A stretch of 9,668 nt of DNA from Pseudomonadota bacterium. GTDB taxonomy: Bacteria > Pseudomonadota > Alphaproteobacteria > Rhizobiales > Beijerinckiaceae. Positions 1-6,642 of this stretch are shown here, piece by piece; position 1 is the stretch's first letter; the number at the start of each line of letters is the position of its first letter. The translations under genes were made by a program, and so were the position numbers. The notes below the pieces were generated by a model. That model was not told where the DNA came from, did not search any database, and worked only from the letters and a program-made list of their open reading frames with translations. The stretch lies in contig JAFAEL010000257.1 in NCBI GenBank assembly GCA_023423995.1, positions 1 through 9,668 on the forward strand, written 5' to 3'.

Positions 1-207
1 AAGCCGACCCACATGATCGGCGGCTATGTCCAGTTTGCCTACGGCTTCAACTACTACGGGACAGTTGGCGCGAACCGCGACGAGTTCGTGGTCATCCGCA
101 AGATGAACGAGGTGAACTGGTTCGACAAAGTTGTCGAAGACGCCGATGACAACCGGTTCGCTGCCGATTGGGGCAAGAAGAACCAGTCCTTGGAGGCCGC
201 CAAATGA
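1..207 (+). CDS. narG: Respiratory nitrate reductase alpha subunit, C-terminal end only
   Basis: Only the last 68 codons of narG are present; the gene enters from the left edge in frame 1 and ends with TGA at 205-207. The visible protein begins KPTHMIGGYVQFAYGFNYYG and continues GTVGANRDEFVVIRKM, which matches the conserved C-terminus of NarG, the molybdenum (bis-MGD) catalytic subunit that reduces nitrate to nitrite on the cytoplasmic face of the membrane. The catalytic residues and the FS0 cluster lie outside the window, so their integrity cannot be judged. The stop overlaps the narH start (ATGA), and narH, narJ and narI follow directly, which confirms the assignment by context. The fragment appears intact, with no frameshift. 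Confidence 0.95.
   Translation, partial: KPTHMIGGYVQFAYGFNYYGTVGANRDEFVVIRKMNEVNWFDKVVEDADDNRFAADWGKKNQSLEAAK
192..196 (+). promoter_or_regulatory. Ribosome binding site for narH
   Basis: GGAGG lies seven bases before the ATG at 204. It sits inside the last codons of narG and supports starting narH at 204 rather than at the in-frame upstream ATG at 168, which would add 12 residues not found in NarH proteins. Confidence 0.75.
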
Positions 208-1730
208 AAGTGCGCGCGCAGATTGGGATGGTTCTCAATCTAGACAAGTGTATCGGCTGCCATACCTGCTCGATAACTTGCAAGAATGTCTGGACCAATC
301 GGGAGGGTGTCGAATACGCATGGTTCAACAACGTCGAATCCAAACCTGGAATCGGCTACCCGAAGGATTGGGAGAACCAGCAGCGCTGGAAAGGCGGCTG
401 GGTACGCAAGGCCAATGGTCGTATCGAGCCCAAGATCGGCGCGAAATGGCGAGTCCTGTCGAAGATCTTCGCAAATCCGGATCTGCCGGAGATCGATGAT
501 TTCTACGAGCCTTACACGTTCGAATACGGATGGCTGCAGCACTCGCCGGAATTGCAGGCGCAGCCATCGGCCAAGCCGCGCTCGTTGATCACCGGCGAGG
601 CTCTCAGCAAGATCGAATGGTCGGGCAACTGGGAGGACGATCTCGGCGGCGAGTTCTCCCGCCGATCGCAGGATTACAACTTCGCGGGCGTGGAAAAGGA
701 GGTCTACGGTCAGTTCGAGAAGACCTTCCTGATGTATCTGCCTCGCCTGTGCGAGCATTGCCTCAATCCATCCTGCGTGGCCTCTTGTCCGTCCGGCGCG
801 ATCTACAAGCGCGAGGAAGACGGCATCGTCCTCATCGATCAGGAGAAGTGCCGTGGCTGGCGCATGTGCGTCTCCGGCTGCCCCTACAAGAAAATCTACT
901 ACAACTGGTCGTCGGGAAAGTCGGAGAAATGCGTCTTCTGTTTTCCGCGCATAGAGGCTGGACAGCCGACGGTCTGCTCCGAGACCTGCGTGGGGCGGAT
1001 CCGCTATCTCGGCGTCATGCTTTACGATGCGGACCGCATCGAGGAGGTCGCCTCCGCCGAGGACACCGCCGACCTCTACAAGGCGCAGCTTTCGATCTTT
1101 CTCGATCCCAACGACGCCGCCGTGCGCGAGCAGGCGCTTCTCGACGGCATTTCGGAGGAATGGCTGGATGCCGCTACCCTGTCGCCGGTCTACAAGATGG
1201 CGATGGACTGGCGGGTCGCGTTCCCGCTTCATCCTGAATACCGCACGCTTCCGATGGTCTGGTACGTCCCGCCGCTGTCGCCGATCCAATCGGCCGCCGA
1301 GGCGGGAAAGATCTCGGCCCGAAACGGGATGCCGGACGTCGAGAGTTTGCGCATTCCCATGCGCTATCTCGCCAACATGCTGACGGCCGGCCAAGAGGCA
1401 CCGATCGTCATGGCTCTGAAGCGCATGCTCGCCATGCGGGCCTTCATGCGGGCGAAGACGGTCGACGGGCGCATCGACGAGGCGATCCCCAGCGAGGTCG
1501 GTCTCTCGGTTCCCCAGGTCGAGGAGATGTACCGCTACATGGCGCTGGCGGCCTACGAGGACCGCTACGTCATCCCGACGACGCATCGCGAGGTCGACGA
1601 GAACGCCTATCACCTGCGCGGCTCGACCGGCTTCTCCTTCGACGAACCGACCAACGGCGCGACCCGGACGAACCTGTTCGGGGGCGCCAAGGCGACGCCG
1701 CGGAAGCCCTACATGGATGTTCCGCTATGA
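204..1730 (+). CDS. narH: Respiratory nitrate reductase beta subunit (Fe-S electron-transfer subunit)
   Basis: NarH carries electrons from the NarI hemes to NarG through one [3Fe-4S] and three [4Fe-4S] clusters on the cytoplasmic side. The 508-residue product is close to the usual ~510. Cysteine groups are intact: C16-x2-C19-x2-C22-x3-C26 near the N-terminus; C183-x2-C186-x4-C191-x3-C195; C216-x2-W219-x2-C222-x3-C226; and C243/C246 with C258/C262. Trp219 in CRGWRMC replaces a cysteine, the known NarH feature that makes that cluster [3Fe-4S]. The start at 204 is set by the SD at 192-196, the MKVRAQIGMVLNLDKC N-terminus and the ATGA overlap with narG; the 3' end overlaps narJ the same way. GC at third codon positions rises from about two thirds at the 5' end to about nine tenths at the 3' end (hand count). 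The assignment is near certain. Confidence 0.98.
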   Translation: MKVRAQIGMVLNLDKCIGCHTCSITCKNVWTNREGVEYAWFNNVESKPGIGYPKDWENQQRWKGGWVRKANGRIEPKIGAKWRVLSKIFANPDLPEIDDFYEPYTFEYGWLQHSPELQAQPSAKPRSLITGEALSKIEWSGNWEDDLGGEFSRRSQDYNFAGVEKEVYGQFEKTFLMYLPRLCEHCLNPSCVASCPSGAIYKREEDGIVLIDQEKCRGWRMCVSGCPYKKIYYNWSSGKSEKCVFCFPRIEAGQPTVCSETCVGRIRYLGVMLYDADRIEEVASAEDTADLYKAQLSIFLDPNDAAVREQALLDGISEEWLDAATLSPVYKMAMDWRVAFPLHPEYRTLPMVWYVPPLSPIQSAAEAGKISARNGMPDVESLRIPMRYLANMLTAGQEAPIVMALKRMLAMRAFMRAKTVDGRIDEAIPSEVGLSVPQVEEMYRYMALAAYEDRYVIPTTHREVDENAYHLRGSTGFSFDEPTNGATRTNLFGGAKATPRKPYMDVPL

Positions 1731-2434
1731 GGTACACGCTGCGCGCTCTCTCGGCGCTCACCGCCTATCCTAGCGAGGAGATCCAGGCCAATACCGGCGC
1801 CATCCGGTCTGCCCTGCACGAGGAGGCGCTGCTTCCGGAAGTTCTCCTAGACCAGCTCGAGCCCCTCTTTCGCGCCTTCGAGACGGAGAGCATCTACGAT
1901 CTTCAGTCGGATTATTGCGATCTCTTCGACGGCTCGCGCTCGCTGTCGCTTCATCTCTTCGAACACGTCCACGGCGACAGCCGTGAGCGCGGCCAGGCGA
2001 TGATCGATCTGGGGCAGTCCTATCTCGCGCGAGGCTTCATGATGGAACGGGCCGAGTTGCCCGATTACCTGCCGATGTTCCTGGAATTTCTCTCCATCCT
2101 ACCGGAGGAAGAGGCGCGAACCTGGCTGTCGCAACCGGCTCATGTGCTGGCCGCTCTGGCCGAGCGCCTCGGCAGCCGGGAAAGCCGCTATGCCGGCGTG
2201 TTTGAGTGCCTCCTGGCCCTGTCGCGGAGGGCGCCCACTGCCGAGGACATTCGGGGCCTCAGCGACTACCAGGACCCGGTCACTCCGGAGGAGATCGACC
2301 AGGCGTGGGAAGATGCCCCGGTCAATTTCAATGCGCCCCTCGGGGAAGCGACGCAGCCGTCCAGGCTGATGACGCGCCTGCGCGCCGTCCAGCGCGACGC
2401 GGTAGCCCAAGCGAAGGGAGGCGGGCATGCGTGA
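1727..2434 (+). CDS. narJ: Nitrate reductase assembly chaperone NarJ (delta subunit)
   Basis: NarJ is a cytoplasmic chaperone, not part of the final complex. It binds the NarG N-terminus and holds NarGH until molybdenum cofactor and Fe-S insertion are complete and NarI is ready. The 235 residues match the usual length (about 236 in E. coli). Family signatures are a segment around residues 62-80 (DYCDLFDGSRSLSLHLFEH) followed by VHGDSRERGQAM, and ELPDYLPMFLEFL at 110-122. The predicted fold is all-helical with no membrane segment. The start ATG overlaps the narH stop (ATGA) and no good Shine-Dalgarno precedes it, so translation is probably coupled to narH. The 3' end overlaps narI by 8 bases. 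Nothing appears broken. Confidence 0.96.
   Translation: MRYTLRALSALTAYPSEEIQANTGAIRSALHEEALLPEVLLDQLEPLFRAFETESIYDLQSDYCDLFDGSRSLSLHLFEHVHGDSRERGQAMIDLGQSYLARGFMMERAELPDYLPMFLEFLSILPEEEARTWLSQPAHVLAALAERLGSRESRYAGVFECLLALSRRAPTAEDIRGLSDYQDPVTPEEIDQAWEDAPVNFNAPLGEATQPSRLMTRLRAVQRDAVAQAKGGGHA
2416..2421 (+). promoter_or_regulatory. Ribosome binding site for narI
   Basis: GGGAGG lies five bases before the ATG at 2427, within the last codons of narJ. It fixes the narI start and the 8-base overlap with narJ. Confidence 0.7.
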
Positions 2435-3200
2435 AGTCGTCAACTATCTCCTGTTCGGCTGGTACCCGTACCTCGCCGTGACGGTCATGTTCTTCGGCAG
2501 CATCCTGCGGTTCGACAGGGGGCAGTATTCCTGGCGGTCGGAATCCTCGCAGTTCCTGCGTCGCAAGCAGATGCTGATCGGCTCGAACCTCTTTCACCTC
2601 GGCATCCTGGTCATCCTTGTCGGCCATTTCGTGGGTCTTCTCACGCCCATCACCATTTTCGAGACCTTCGGCATCACGCACACGGCCAAGCAGCTCATGG
2701 CTGTCACCATCGGGGGAATCGCCGGGATCGCGGCCTTGATCGGCAGTTCCCTTCTTCTGCATCGCCGGCTCTTCGACGCCAGGATCCGGCGCAGTTCCTC
2801 GATCGGCGACATCCTCGTCCTGTCGCTGATCTGGCTGCAACTCGTCGTCGGCATCGCGTCGTTCTACTGGACCCTGCAGGGGCTCGACGGCCACGAGATG
2901 GTGCGTTTCATGGGCTGGGCTCAGGGCCTGATCACCTTCCAGCCGGGCGCGTCGGAGCTCCTGCTGGATACGGGCTTCATCTATCGCCTGCACATCGTGA
3001 TCGGGCTCACGATCTTCCTCATCACGCCATTCACGCGGCTCGTCCACGCCTTCAGCGCACCGGTCTGGTACCTGTTCCGGCCGGGCTATCAGGTTGTGCG
3101 GATGCGACGGAGCGTGCCGGTAGGAGCCCGCAACACGCTCCTCGGAGCGACGAGCGGCTCCGCCTCAATGAGCCGGGCGCACGCGGAGAGCGCGCAATGA
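2427..3200 (+). CDS. narI: Respiratory nitrate reductase gamma subunit, di-heme cytochrome b
   Basis: NarI anchors NarGH to the inner membrane, oxidises quinol at the periplasmic side and passes electrons through two b hemes to NarH. Five hydrophobic spans are visible at roughly residues 4-27, 50-73, 88-111, 126-147 and 183-205. Four histidines fit the known heme ligands: H57 and H67 in the second span, H189 and H207 around the fifth (E. coli H56, H66, H187, H205). FGWYPYLA near the N-terminus and FIYRLHIVIGLTIF are typical of the family. At 257 residues it is about 30 longer than E. coli NarI; the excess is a Ser/Ala/Arg-rich tail after residue 225 with no recognised motif. The stop overlaps the next gene (ATGA). 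Confidence 0.97.
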   Translation: MREVVNYLLFGWYPYLAVTVMFFGSILRFDRGQYSWRSESSQFLRRKQMLIGSNLFHLGILVILVGHFVGLLTPITIFETFGITHTAKQLMAVTIGGIAGIAALIGSSLLLHRRLFDARIRRSSSIGDILVLSLIWLQLVVGIASFYWTLQGLDGHEMVRFMGWAQGLITFQPGASELLLDTGFIYRLHIVIGLTIFLITPFTRLVHAFSAPVWYLFRPGYQVVRMRRSVPVGARNTLLGATSGSASMSRAHAESAQ

Positions 3201-4093
3201 GCACGACCCTGATCATTGACCATCGCGCTGATACGCAGATCCCGAGCAGTTGCGGCAGCGGCTGCGGTTGCGCCTCCGCGGCAAAGCCGCAAGCTCCGAT
3301 CCCGCCTCATGGCCGGGTTTCCGTCAACGGCGTGGAGATCGACGCGGGAGCGATCGCACGGGAGATCCAGCATCACGCCGCCCCCGACGGCGATACGGCC
3401 TGGAAGGCCGCAGCGCAGGCACTCGTGGTGCGCGAGCTGATGCTCCAGGCGGCCCACTCCGCGGGGCTGGCGGCGCGCCCCGAGCGCGACGAAGCGGGAC
3501 GTGCGGAAACCGCGGAGGAGGCCATGATCCGGACACTCCTCGACCAGGCGCTCGACCCGCCCAAGGCGGGCGAGCCGGAATGCCGGAGATATTACGACGC
3601 GAACCTCCACCGCTTCCGCACAGCCGACCTTATCGAGGCATCACACATCCTGTTCGAACCAGCCTCGGACGATGCGGAGGGATGGCGCGAGGCGGAGGCG
3701 AAGGCCCGTGCGATCGCGGAGGAGATCGGGGACGATCCCACGGTTTTCGCAGCCGCCGCGCGGGAATTCTCCTCCTGTCCGACCGCGCAGCAGGACGGCT
3801 CCCTGGGCCAGGTGCGCCGTGGGGATCTCGTTGCCGAAATCCAGCGCGCACTGGAGGCCCTGCCCGAGTCCACGACGTCACGCATTCCGATCCGCTCGCG
3901 CTTCGGCTGGCATGTGCTGCGGCACCAGCGGACCATCACGGGCAGGGTGTTGCCGTTCGAGATGGTGGCCGGGAAGATCGCGGACATGCTGGAGGCACGC
4001 GCCTGGACCATGAACACGGCCGCCTACATTCTACGCCTCGCGGAAGGGGCGAAGATCGAGGGCGTGGCGCTCGAGGCACCGGGCGTCGAGTAG
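3197..4093 (+). CDS. Nar-linked PpiC/parvulin-type peptidyl-prolyl cis-trans isomerase
   Basis: The 298-residue protein has an N-terminal helical region (about 65-140) and a parvulin rotamase domain at about 143-245. The two family histidines are present, H150 in EASHILF and H239 in FGWHVLR, with the usual GSLGQVRRGDLV stretch between them. No signal peptide is seen, so it is probably cytoplasmic, unlike SurA or PrsA. Comparable NifM/PpiC-like genes directly follow narI in other proteobacterial nar operons, for example in Pseudomonas; a role in folding or assembly of nitrate reductase is inferred. An unusual Cys-rich segment, C19-GSG-C23-G-C25, precedes the conserved part, and C129 and C194 lie further on. 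The ATG overlaps the narI stop, and GGAGAG at 3185-3190 is a suitable SD. The family call is firm; the target protein is not shown. Confidence 0.9.
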   Translation: MSTTLIIDHRADTQIPSSCGSGCGCASAAKPQAPIPPHGRVSVNGVEIDAGAIAREIQHHAAPDGDTAWKAAAQALVVRELMLQAAHSAGLAARPERDEAGRAETAEEAMIRTLLDQALDPPKAGEPECRRYYDANLHRFRTADLIEASHILFEPASDDAEGWREAEAKARAIAEEIGDDPTVFAAAAREFSSCPTAQQDGSLGQVRRGDLVAEIQRALEALPESTTSRIPIRSRFGWHVLRHQRTITGRVLPFEMVAGKIADMLEARAWTMNTAAYILRLAEGAKIEGVALEAPGVE

Positions 4094-4104
4094 CTGGCAT
4101 GCAT

Positions 4105-4130
4105 CGGCCAGGCTCCGGACGGCCAGGCTC
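4105..4130 (+). repeat. Short tandem repeat, about 15-base unit
   Basis: CGGCCAGGCTC occurs at 4105-4115 and again at 4120-4130, separated by CGGA, giving a period of 15 bases. A degenerate GGGCAGGC follows at 4131-4138. It lies in the 85-base gap between the isomerase gene and the small membrane protein gene. The function is unknown, and it may simply be slippage in GC-rich DNA. Confidence 0.5.
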
Positions 4131-4163
4131 GGGCAGGCGGTCATGTGCCCGGAACCCACAGCT

Positions 4164-4169
4164 GGAGGG
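4164..4169 (+). promoter_or_regulatory. Ribosome binding site that sets the start of the 66-residue ORF
   Basis: GGAGGG lies nine bases before the ATG at 4179, a strong SD at good spacing. The in-frame upstream ATG at 4143 has only AGGCGG two bases away, which is too close. The ATG at 4171 is out of frame with the coding region. Confidence 0.65.
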
Positions 4170-4178
4170 AATGACGTC

Positions 4179-4379
4179 ATGCCTGACCGACCGGCGAAAG
4201 ATTCCCAGATCAACGCCGCGATGCGCTCGGAAATCGACCGCTCGACCGACACCAGTTCTACGCAGGCTCCCCTGGAAAGCATCTCCGTACGCAAGCCGAA
4301 CAGCGCGTTCTGGGACTGGGTTTGGGCGATCGTGTTCCTTGTCTGTATCGCAGCATCCCTCGTCCTGGTGTTCGGGTAG
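4179..4379 (+). CDS. Small tail-anchored membrane protein of unknown function
   Basis: I do not recognise this 66-residue protein. The first ~40 residues are polar and Ser/Thr/Asp-rich with no cysteine. One membrane span fills the C-terminus, beginning at the tryptophan-rich FWDWVWAIVFLV and running almost to the last residue, so it looks tail-anchored with the N-terminus in the cytoplasm. It reads in the same direction as nar, 85 bases after the isomerase stop, has its own SD, and is the last plus-strand gene before the convergent operon. Coding status is supported by the SD, the clean hydrophilic-to-hydrophobic layout and the position; there is no homology evidence. A link to nitrate reductase assembly or membrane partnering is only a contextual guess. 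The longer start at 4143 would add 12 residues. Confidence 0.65.
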   Translation: MPDRPAKDSQINAAMRSEIDRSTDTSSTQAPLESISVRKPNSAFWDWVWAIVFLVCIAASLVLVFG

Positions 4380-4385
4380 CTGCAC

Positions 4386-4440
4386 CAGGGTTCGGGCGTC
4401 GGCGGTCTCCGCGCCGCGATTTTCTCGGCGTGCAACCCTG
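4386..4440. terminator. Possible two-way terminator hairpin between convergent operons
   Basis: The 66-base gap between the converging stops holds an outer inverted pair CAGGGTT (4386-4392) / AACCCTG (4434-4440). Inside it is a 5-bp GC stem, CGGCG (4400-4404) / CGCCG (4412-4416), followed by a short T run at 4420-4423. The location is right for ending both transcripts, but the loop is long and the T run is weak, so this is not a textbook intrinsic terminator. Confidence 0.3.
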
Positions 4441-4445
4441 CCCGA

Positions 4446-4724
4446 TCAGCTTCGGAACCTGCCGTAGGCGAGCAGGGCGCAATAGACGAGGCCGACAGCC
4501 AGGCTTGTGTGGCCGCTGAACATGACGAGGCCGAGCCCCCAGCCGTGCCCGGCTGCAAGGACCGCCAGGGCTAGCGCCAGCGAGCACGCCGCCGCAACCC
4601 GCATGGCAAGCTTTGCCGTACTCGGCAGGGGCCGTTGGAGGATTATCTGCTGCTGCCGATCCGTCGCGATTGCCAATCCGCCGAAGCCGGCGAGGCTCAG
4701 CAGGAGCGCCGTTAGATGGCTCAT
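4446..4724 (-). CDS. DUF3325-family small inner-membrane protein
   Basis: The 92-residue product is almost entirely hydrophobic, with three predicted spans at about 3-21, 40-58 and 63-86 and a basic loop (DRQQQIILQRPLP) between the first two. Histidines H60 (GHGWG) and H72 (SGHTS) sit at membrane edges. Layout, length and position fit the DUF3325 family, which is found beside PepSY-TM genes in iron-siderophore loci. No biochemical role is established that I can cite; an accessory part of the PepSY reductase is the likely job, inferred from context. Its ATG overlaps the PepSY stop (ATGA on the minus strand), so translation is probably coupled. It is the last gene of the minus-strand operon. 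Confidence 0.8.
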   Translation of the reverse strand: MSHLTALLLSLAGFGGLAIATDRQQQIILQRPLPSTAKLAMRVAAACSLALALAVLAAGHGWGLGLVMFSGHTSLAVGLVYCALLAYGRFRS

Positions 4725-6358
4725 GCTGCCGTCCCGGCCAACGTAGCGTCAGCTTTCGGCACCCGGTTGGGATCTCGGCGGGGGCGAGCCTTCGGCCGGT
4801 GCCGCGCGGTGCGTAAGGTGAGCATTGCGTGGAGCCCGGCCAGCGCCAGGCACAGAAAGTCCGTGCCGGCGAAAATCCATTCCCCCTGGGCGATACTGTG
4901 CCAGAGCGGGCGGGCGGTCGTCACGGCGTTCAGGACGGGCACAAGCGCCAGCAAGGCGGTTGCCGTCCAGAGCTGCTCGAGCCAGGCCCGCTTCGGCGGG
5001 CGCAGGGCGGCATGCGCGAGTGCCGCGGCCCAGATGAGGAAGAAGACGTGGATCTCCCAGTCCGCGCGCCCCGTCAGATCCTTCGGGAGCAGGCGGTTGG
5101 CCCAGAGAAATCCGGCCATGGCGATCGACAGGCCGGCGATGCCGGCGATGTTCAGGCGCTCCACGAGGCGGAAGCCAAAATGTGGCCGATCCGGATCGGG
5201 CAGCTTCTGCCGTCGCTTCACGGTCCACATTACGATTCCCGTTCCCACCATGGCGGTCCCGGCAAGGCTCACCAGGAAGTAGAGCCACCTCGTCGCGGTG
5301 TCGCTGAAGCGGCCGAGATGGAGCCCGTACATCACGCCGCGTATCTCGGCGGCGGCGCCGACGGTCTCGCGAATGCCGAGCAGCTTTCCGGTCGCGCCCT
5401 CGAATTCCATGTATTGCGGGCTCATGGAAACGCGGCCGGCCTCCCCGCGCGCCACCGCGACCCGGGAGGCTGCGTCCCCGGGATGCACCGCTGTCACGCG
5501 GCCGACATTGTCCCGGCCCCAGCGTTCCTGGGCCTGGCGGACCATGTCCTCGATCGAGGCGAGTGGCGCCGCTTGCCCGCTGGCTCTGCCGGGCTGGATG
5601 AAGACGCTGAGCTCGGCGGTGAGTTGCTGGCGCTCGGCGGGGGTCTTGATCGCGGCGCGTTCACCCCAGGGCACGTACATGGCCATCAGCGTGACCAGCC
5701 CCGTATAGGTGATCATCAGGTGGAACGGCAGGCCGAACACCGACAGCGCGTTATGCGCGTCGAGCCATGAGCGCTGGCCCTTGCCCCAGCGGAACGTGAA
5801 GAAGTCGGTGAAGATCTTCTTGTGCGTGATCACGCCGCTGATGATGGCCACCAGCATGAACATTGCCGCGGCGCCCGCGATCCAACGCCCCCACAGCGCC
5901 GACAGGTAGTGGAACTGGAAGTGGAAGCGGAGGAAGAAGTCTCCGCCCTGAGTCTCTCGGGAGCCCACCTTCTGGCCGGTCGCGGGATCGAAGTGCCCCT
6001 GCCCGAAGCCGCGCCCGCCGGCGGTGCGGGCAGGCGTCCGCCAGAACGCGTAGACGCTGTTGTTGCGCGCATCGGGGAGCTTCATGCTCCATTGGGAGCT
6101 GCCGGGGACGAGCCTGCCGAGTTCGTCGGCGACCCGCTGGGCCACTTCGGCCTGGTCCGGAACCTGCGCCTGATAAGGCAGCTCCGGCCGCATCCACTGC
6201 GATAGCTCGTCCTTGAAATAGGCCACTGTCCCCGTGAGGAACATGGCGAAAAGGATCCAGCCGAACAGCAGACCCGCCCAGGTGTGCAGGTCCGACATGC
6301 TCTGCCGGATGCCGCGCCCGGAAAGGCGAGGCTCGTCGTCCATCGGGTCGCGGTTCAT
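4721..6358 (-). CDS. PepSY-TM protein, probable siderophore-iron reductase
   Basis: This 545-residue inner-membrane protein has the PepSY-associated TM core: span 1 at about 27-47 after DLHTWAGLLFGW, span 2 at 159-179, span 3 at 204-228, a periplasmic region at about 232-355 that includes a PepSY-like stretch, and span 4 at 358-380. Four further spans follow at about 402-421, 435-452, 463-480 and 496-514, then a basic tail. Histidines near membrane faces (H25, H146, H148, H150, H179, H202, H213, H347) are candidate heme ligands. Relatives such as FoxB and FpvG of Pseudomonas reduce ferric siderophores in the periplasm with electrons crossing the membrane; that role is inferred here from family and from the adjacent receptor. 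The start at 6358 was chosen for the GTGGGG SD at 6364-6369. ATG at 6374-6376 is an alternative that adds six residues. Confidence 0.88.
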   Translation of the reverse strand: MNRDPMDDEPRLSGRGIRQSMSDLHTWAGLLFGWILFAMFLTGTVAYFKDELSQWMRPELPYQAQVPDQAEVAQRVADELGRLVPGSSQWSMKLPDARNNSVYAFWRTPARTAGGRGFGQGHFDPATGQKVGSRETQGGDFFLRFHFQFHYLSALWGRWIAGAAAMFMLVAIISGVITHKKIFTDFFTFRWGKGQRSWLDAHNALSVFGLPFHLMITYTGLVTLMAMYVPWGERAAIKTPAERQQLTAELSVFIQPGRASGQAAPLASIEDMVRQAQERWGRDNVGRVTAVHPGDAASRVAVARGEAGRVSMSPQYMEFEGATGKLLGIRETVGAAAEIRGVMYGLHLGRFSDTATRWLYFLVSLAGTAMVGTGIVMWTVKRRQKLPDPDRPHFGFRLVERLNIAGIAGLSIAMAGFLWANRLLPKDLTGRADWEIHVFFLIWAAALAHAALRPPKRAWLEQLWTATALLALVPVLNAVTTARPLWHSIAQGEWIFAGTDFLCLALAGLHAMLTLRTARHRPKARPRRDPNRVPKADATLAGTAA

Positions 6359-6360
6359 CG

Positions 6361-6642
6361 TCACCCCACGGACCATGCCGCCGCCAGGAGCGGCGCAGCC
6401 ACTGCGGCGAGGCCGAGCCAGGCGCGCAGGGCGCTGCGCACCGCGAACACCCAGATCACGGCGCCGGCATAGATGGCGAAGCTCGCCAGCATTCCGGCGA
6501 TCACGGCTTGCGGCTTGCTGATCGGCAAGGCCAGCACAGCGACGCTCGCGAGTGCGGCCAGCGCGTAGCCGCCGAACAGGGCGGCTACGATCCGCGACAG
6601 CAGCGGACCGACGCGAGCGGCCCGGTGCGCGACGGAGCTCAC
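6361..6642 (-). CDS. DUF3649-family small inner-membrane protein
   Basis: The 93-residue protein has three predicted spans at about 16-39, 46-68 and 72-92. The family pattern is visible: RIVAALFGGYALA near the start, a Pro-containing turn (LPISKPQAVIAGM), then SFAIYAGAVIWVFAVRSALRAW. DUF3649 proteins occur with PepSY-TM and DUF3325 proteins in iron uptake loci; the exact role is unknown and an accessory role to the reductase is inferred. The start is GTG at 6642-6640, overlapping the DUF4198 stop as GTGA. No strong SD precedes it, so translation is probably coupled to the upstream gene. The stop lies two bases before the PepSY start. Confidence 0.82.
   Translation of the reverse strand: MSSVAHRAARVGPLLSRIVAALFGGYALAALASVAVLALPISKPQAVIAGMLASFAIYAGAVIWVFAVRSALRAWLGLAAVAAPLLAAAWSVG
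6364..6369 (-). promoter_or_regulatory. Ribosome binding site for the PepSY-TM gene
   Basis: Read on the minus strand, GTGGGG lies five bases before the ATG at 6358-6356, inside the end of the DUF3649 gene. It favours the 545-residue start over the in-frame ATG six codons upstream. Confidence 0.5.

Noticed and set aside
240..1613. Open frame of 457 codons on the minus strand across narH
   Set aside because: It is fully antisense to a strongly conserved gene, the translation is Arg/Asp/Leu-rich with no domain, and it follows from few minus-strand stops in GC-rich codon usage.
4143..4178. Longer start for the small membrane protein at ATG 4143
   Set aside because: The only SD-like bases are two bases from this ATG, whereas GGAGGG is properly spaced before 4179.
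4380..4445. FNR, NarL or Fur operator sites between the two operons
   Set aside because: The genes converge here, so no promoter is expected, and no convincing TTGAT-N4-ATCAA or Fur-like palindrome was seen. The relevant promoters lie outside both ends of the window.
3250..4467. Open frame of 405 codons on the plus strand overlapping the isomerase and the small membrane protein
   Set aside because: The translation is Arg/Gly-rich, with no hydrophobic core or domain. It is an out-of-frame shadow of the well-supported parvulin gene.
5822..6205. Plus-strand open frames across the PepSY and receptor genes
   Set aside because: They are antisense shadows of genes with clear domains, with no SD and low-complexity Arg/Ala/Gly translations.
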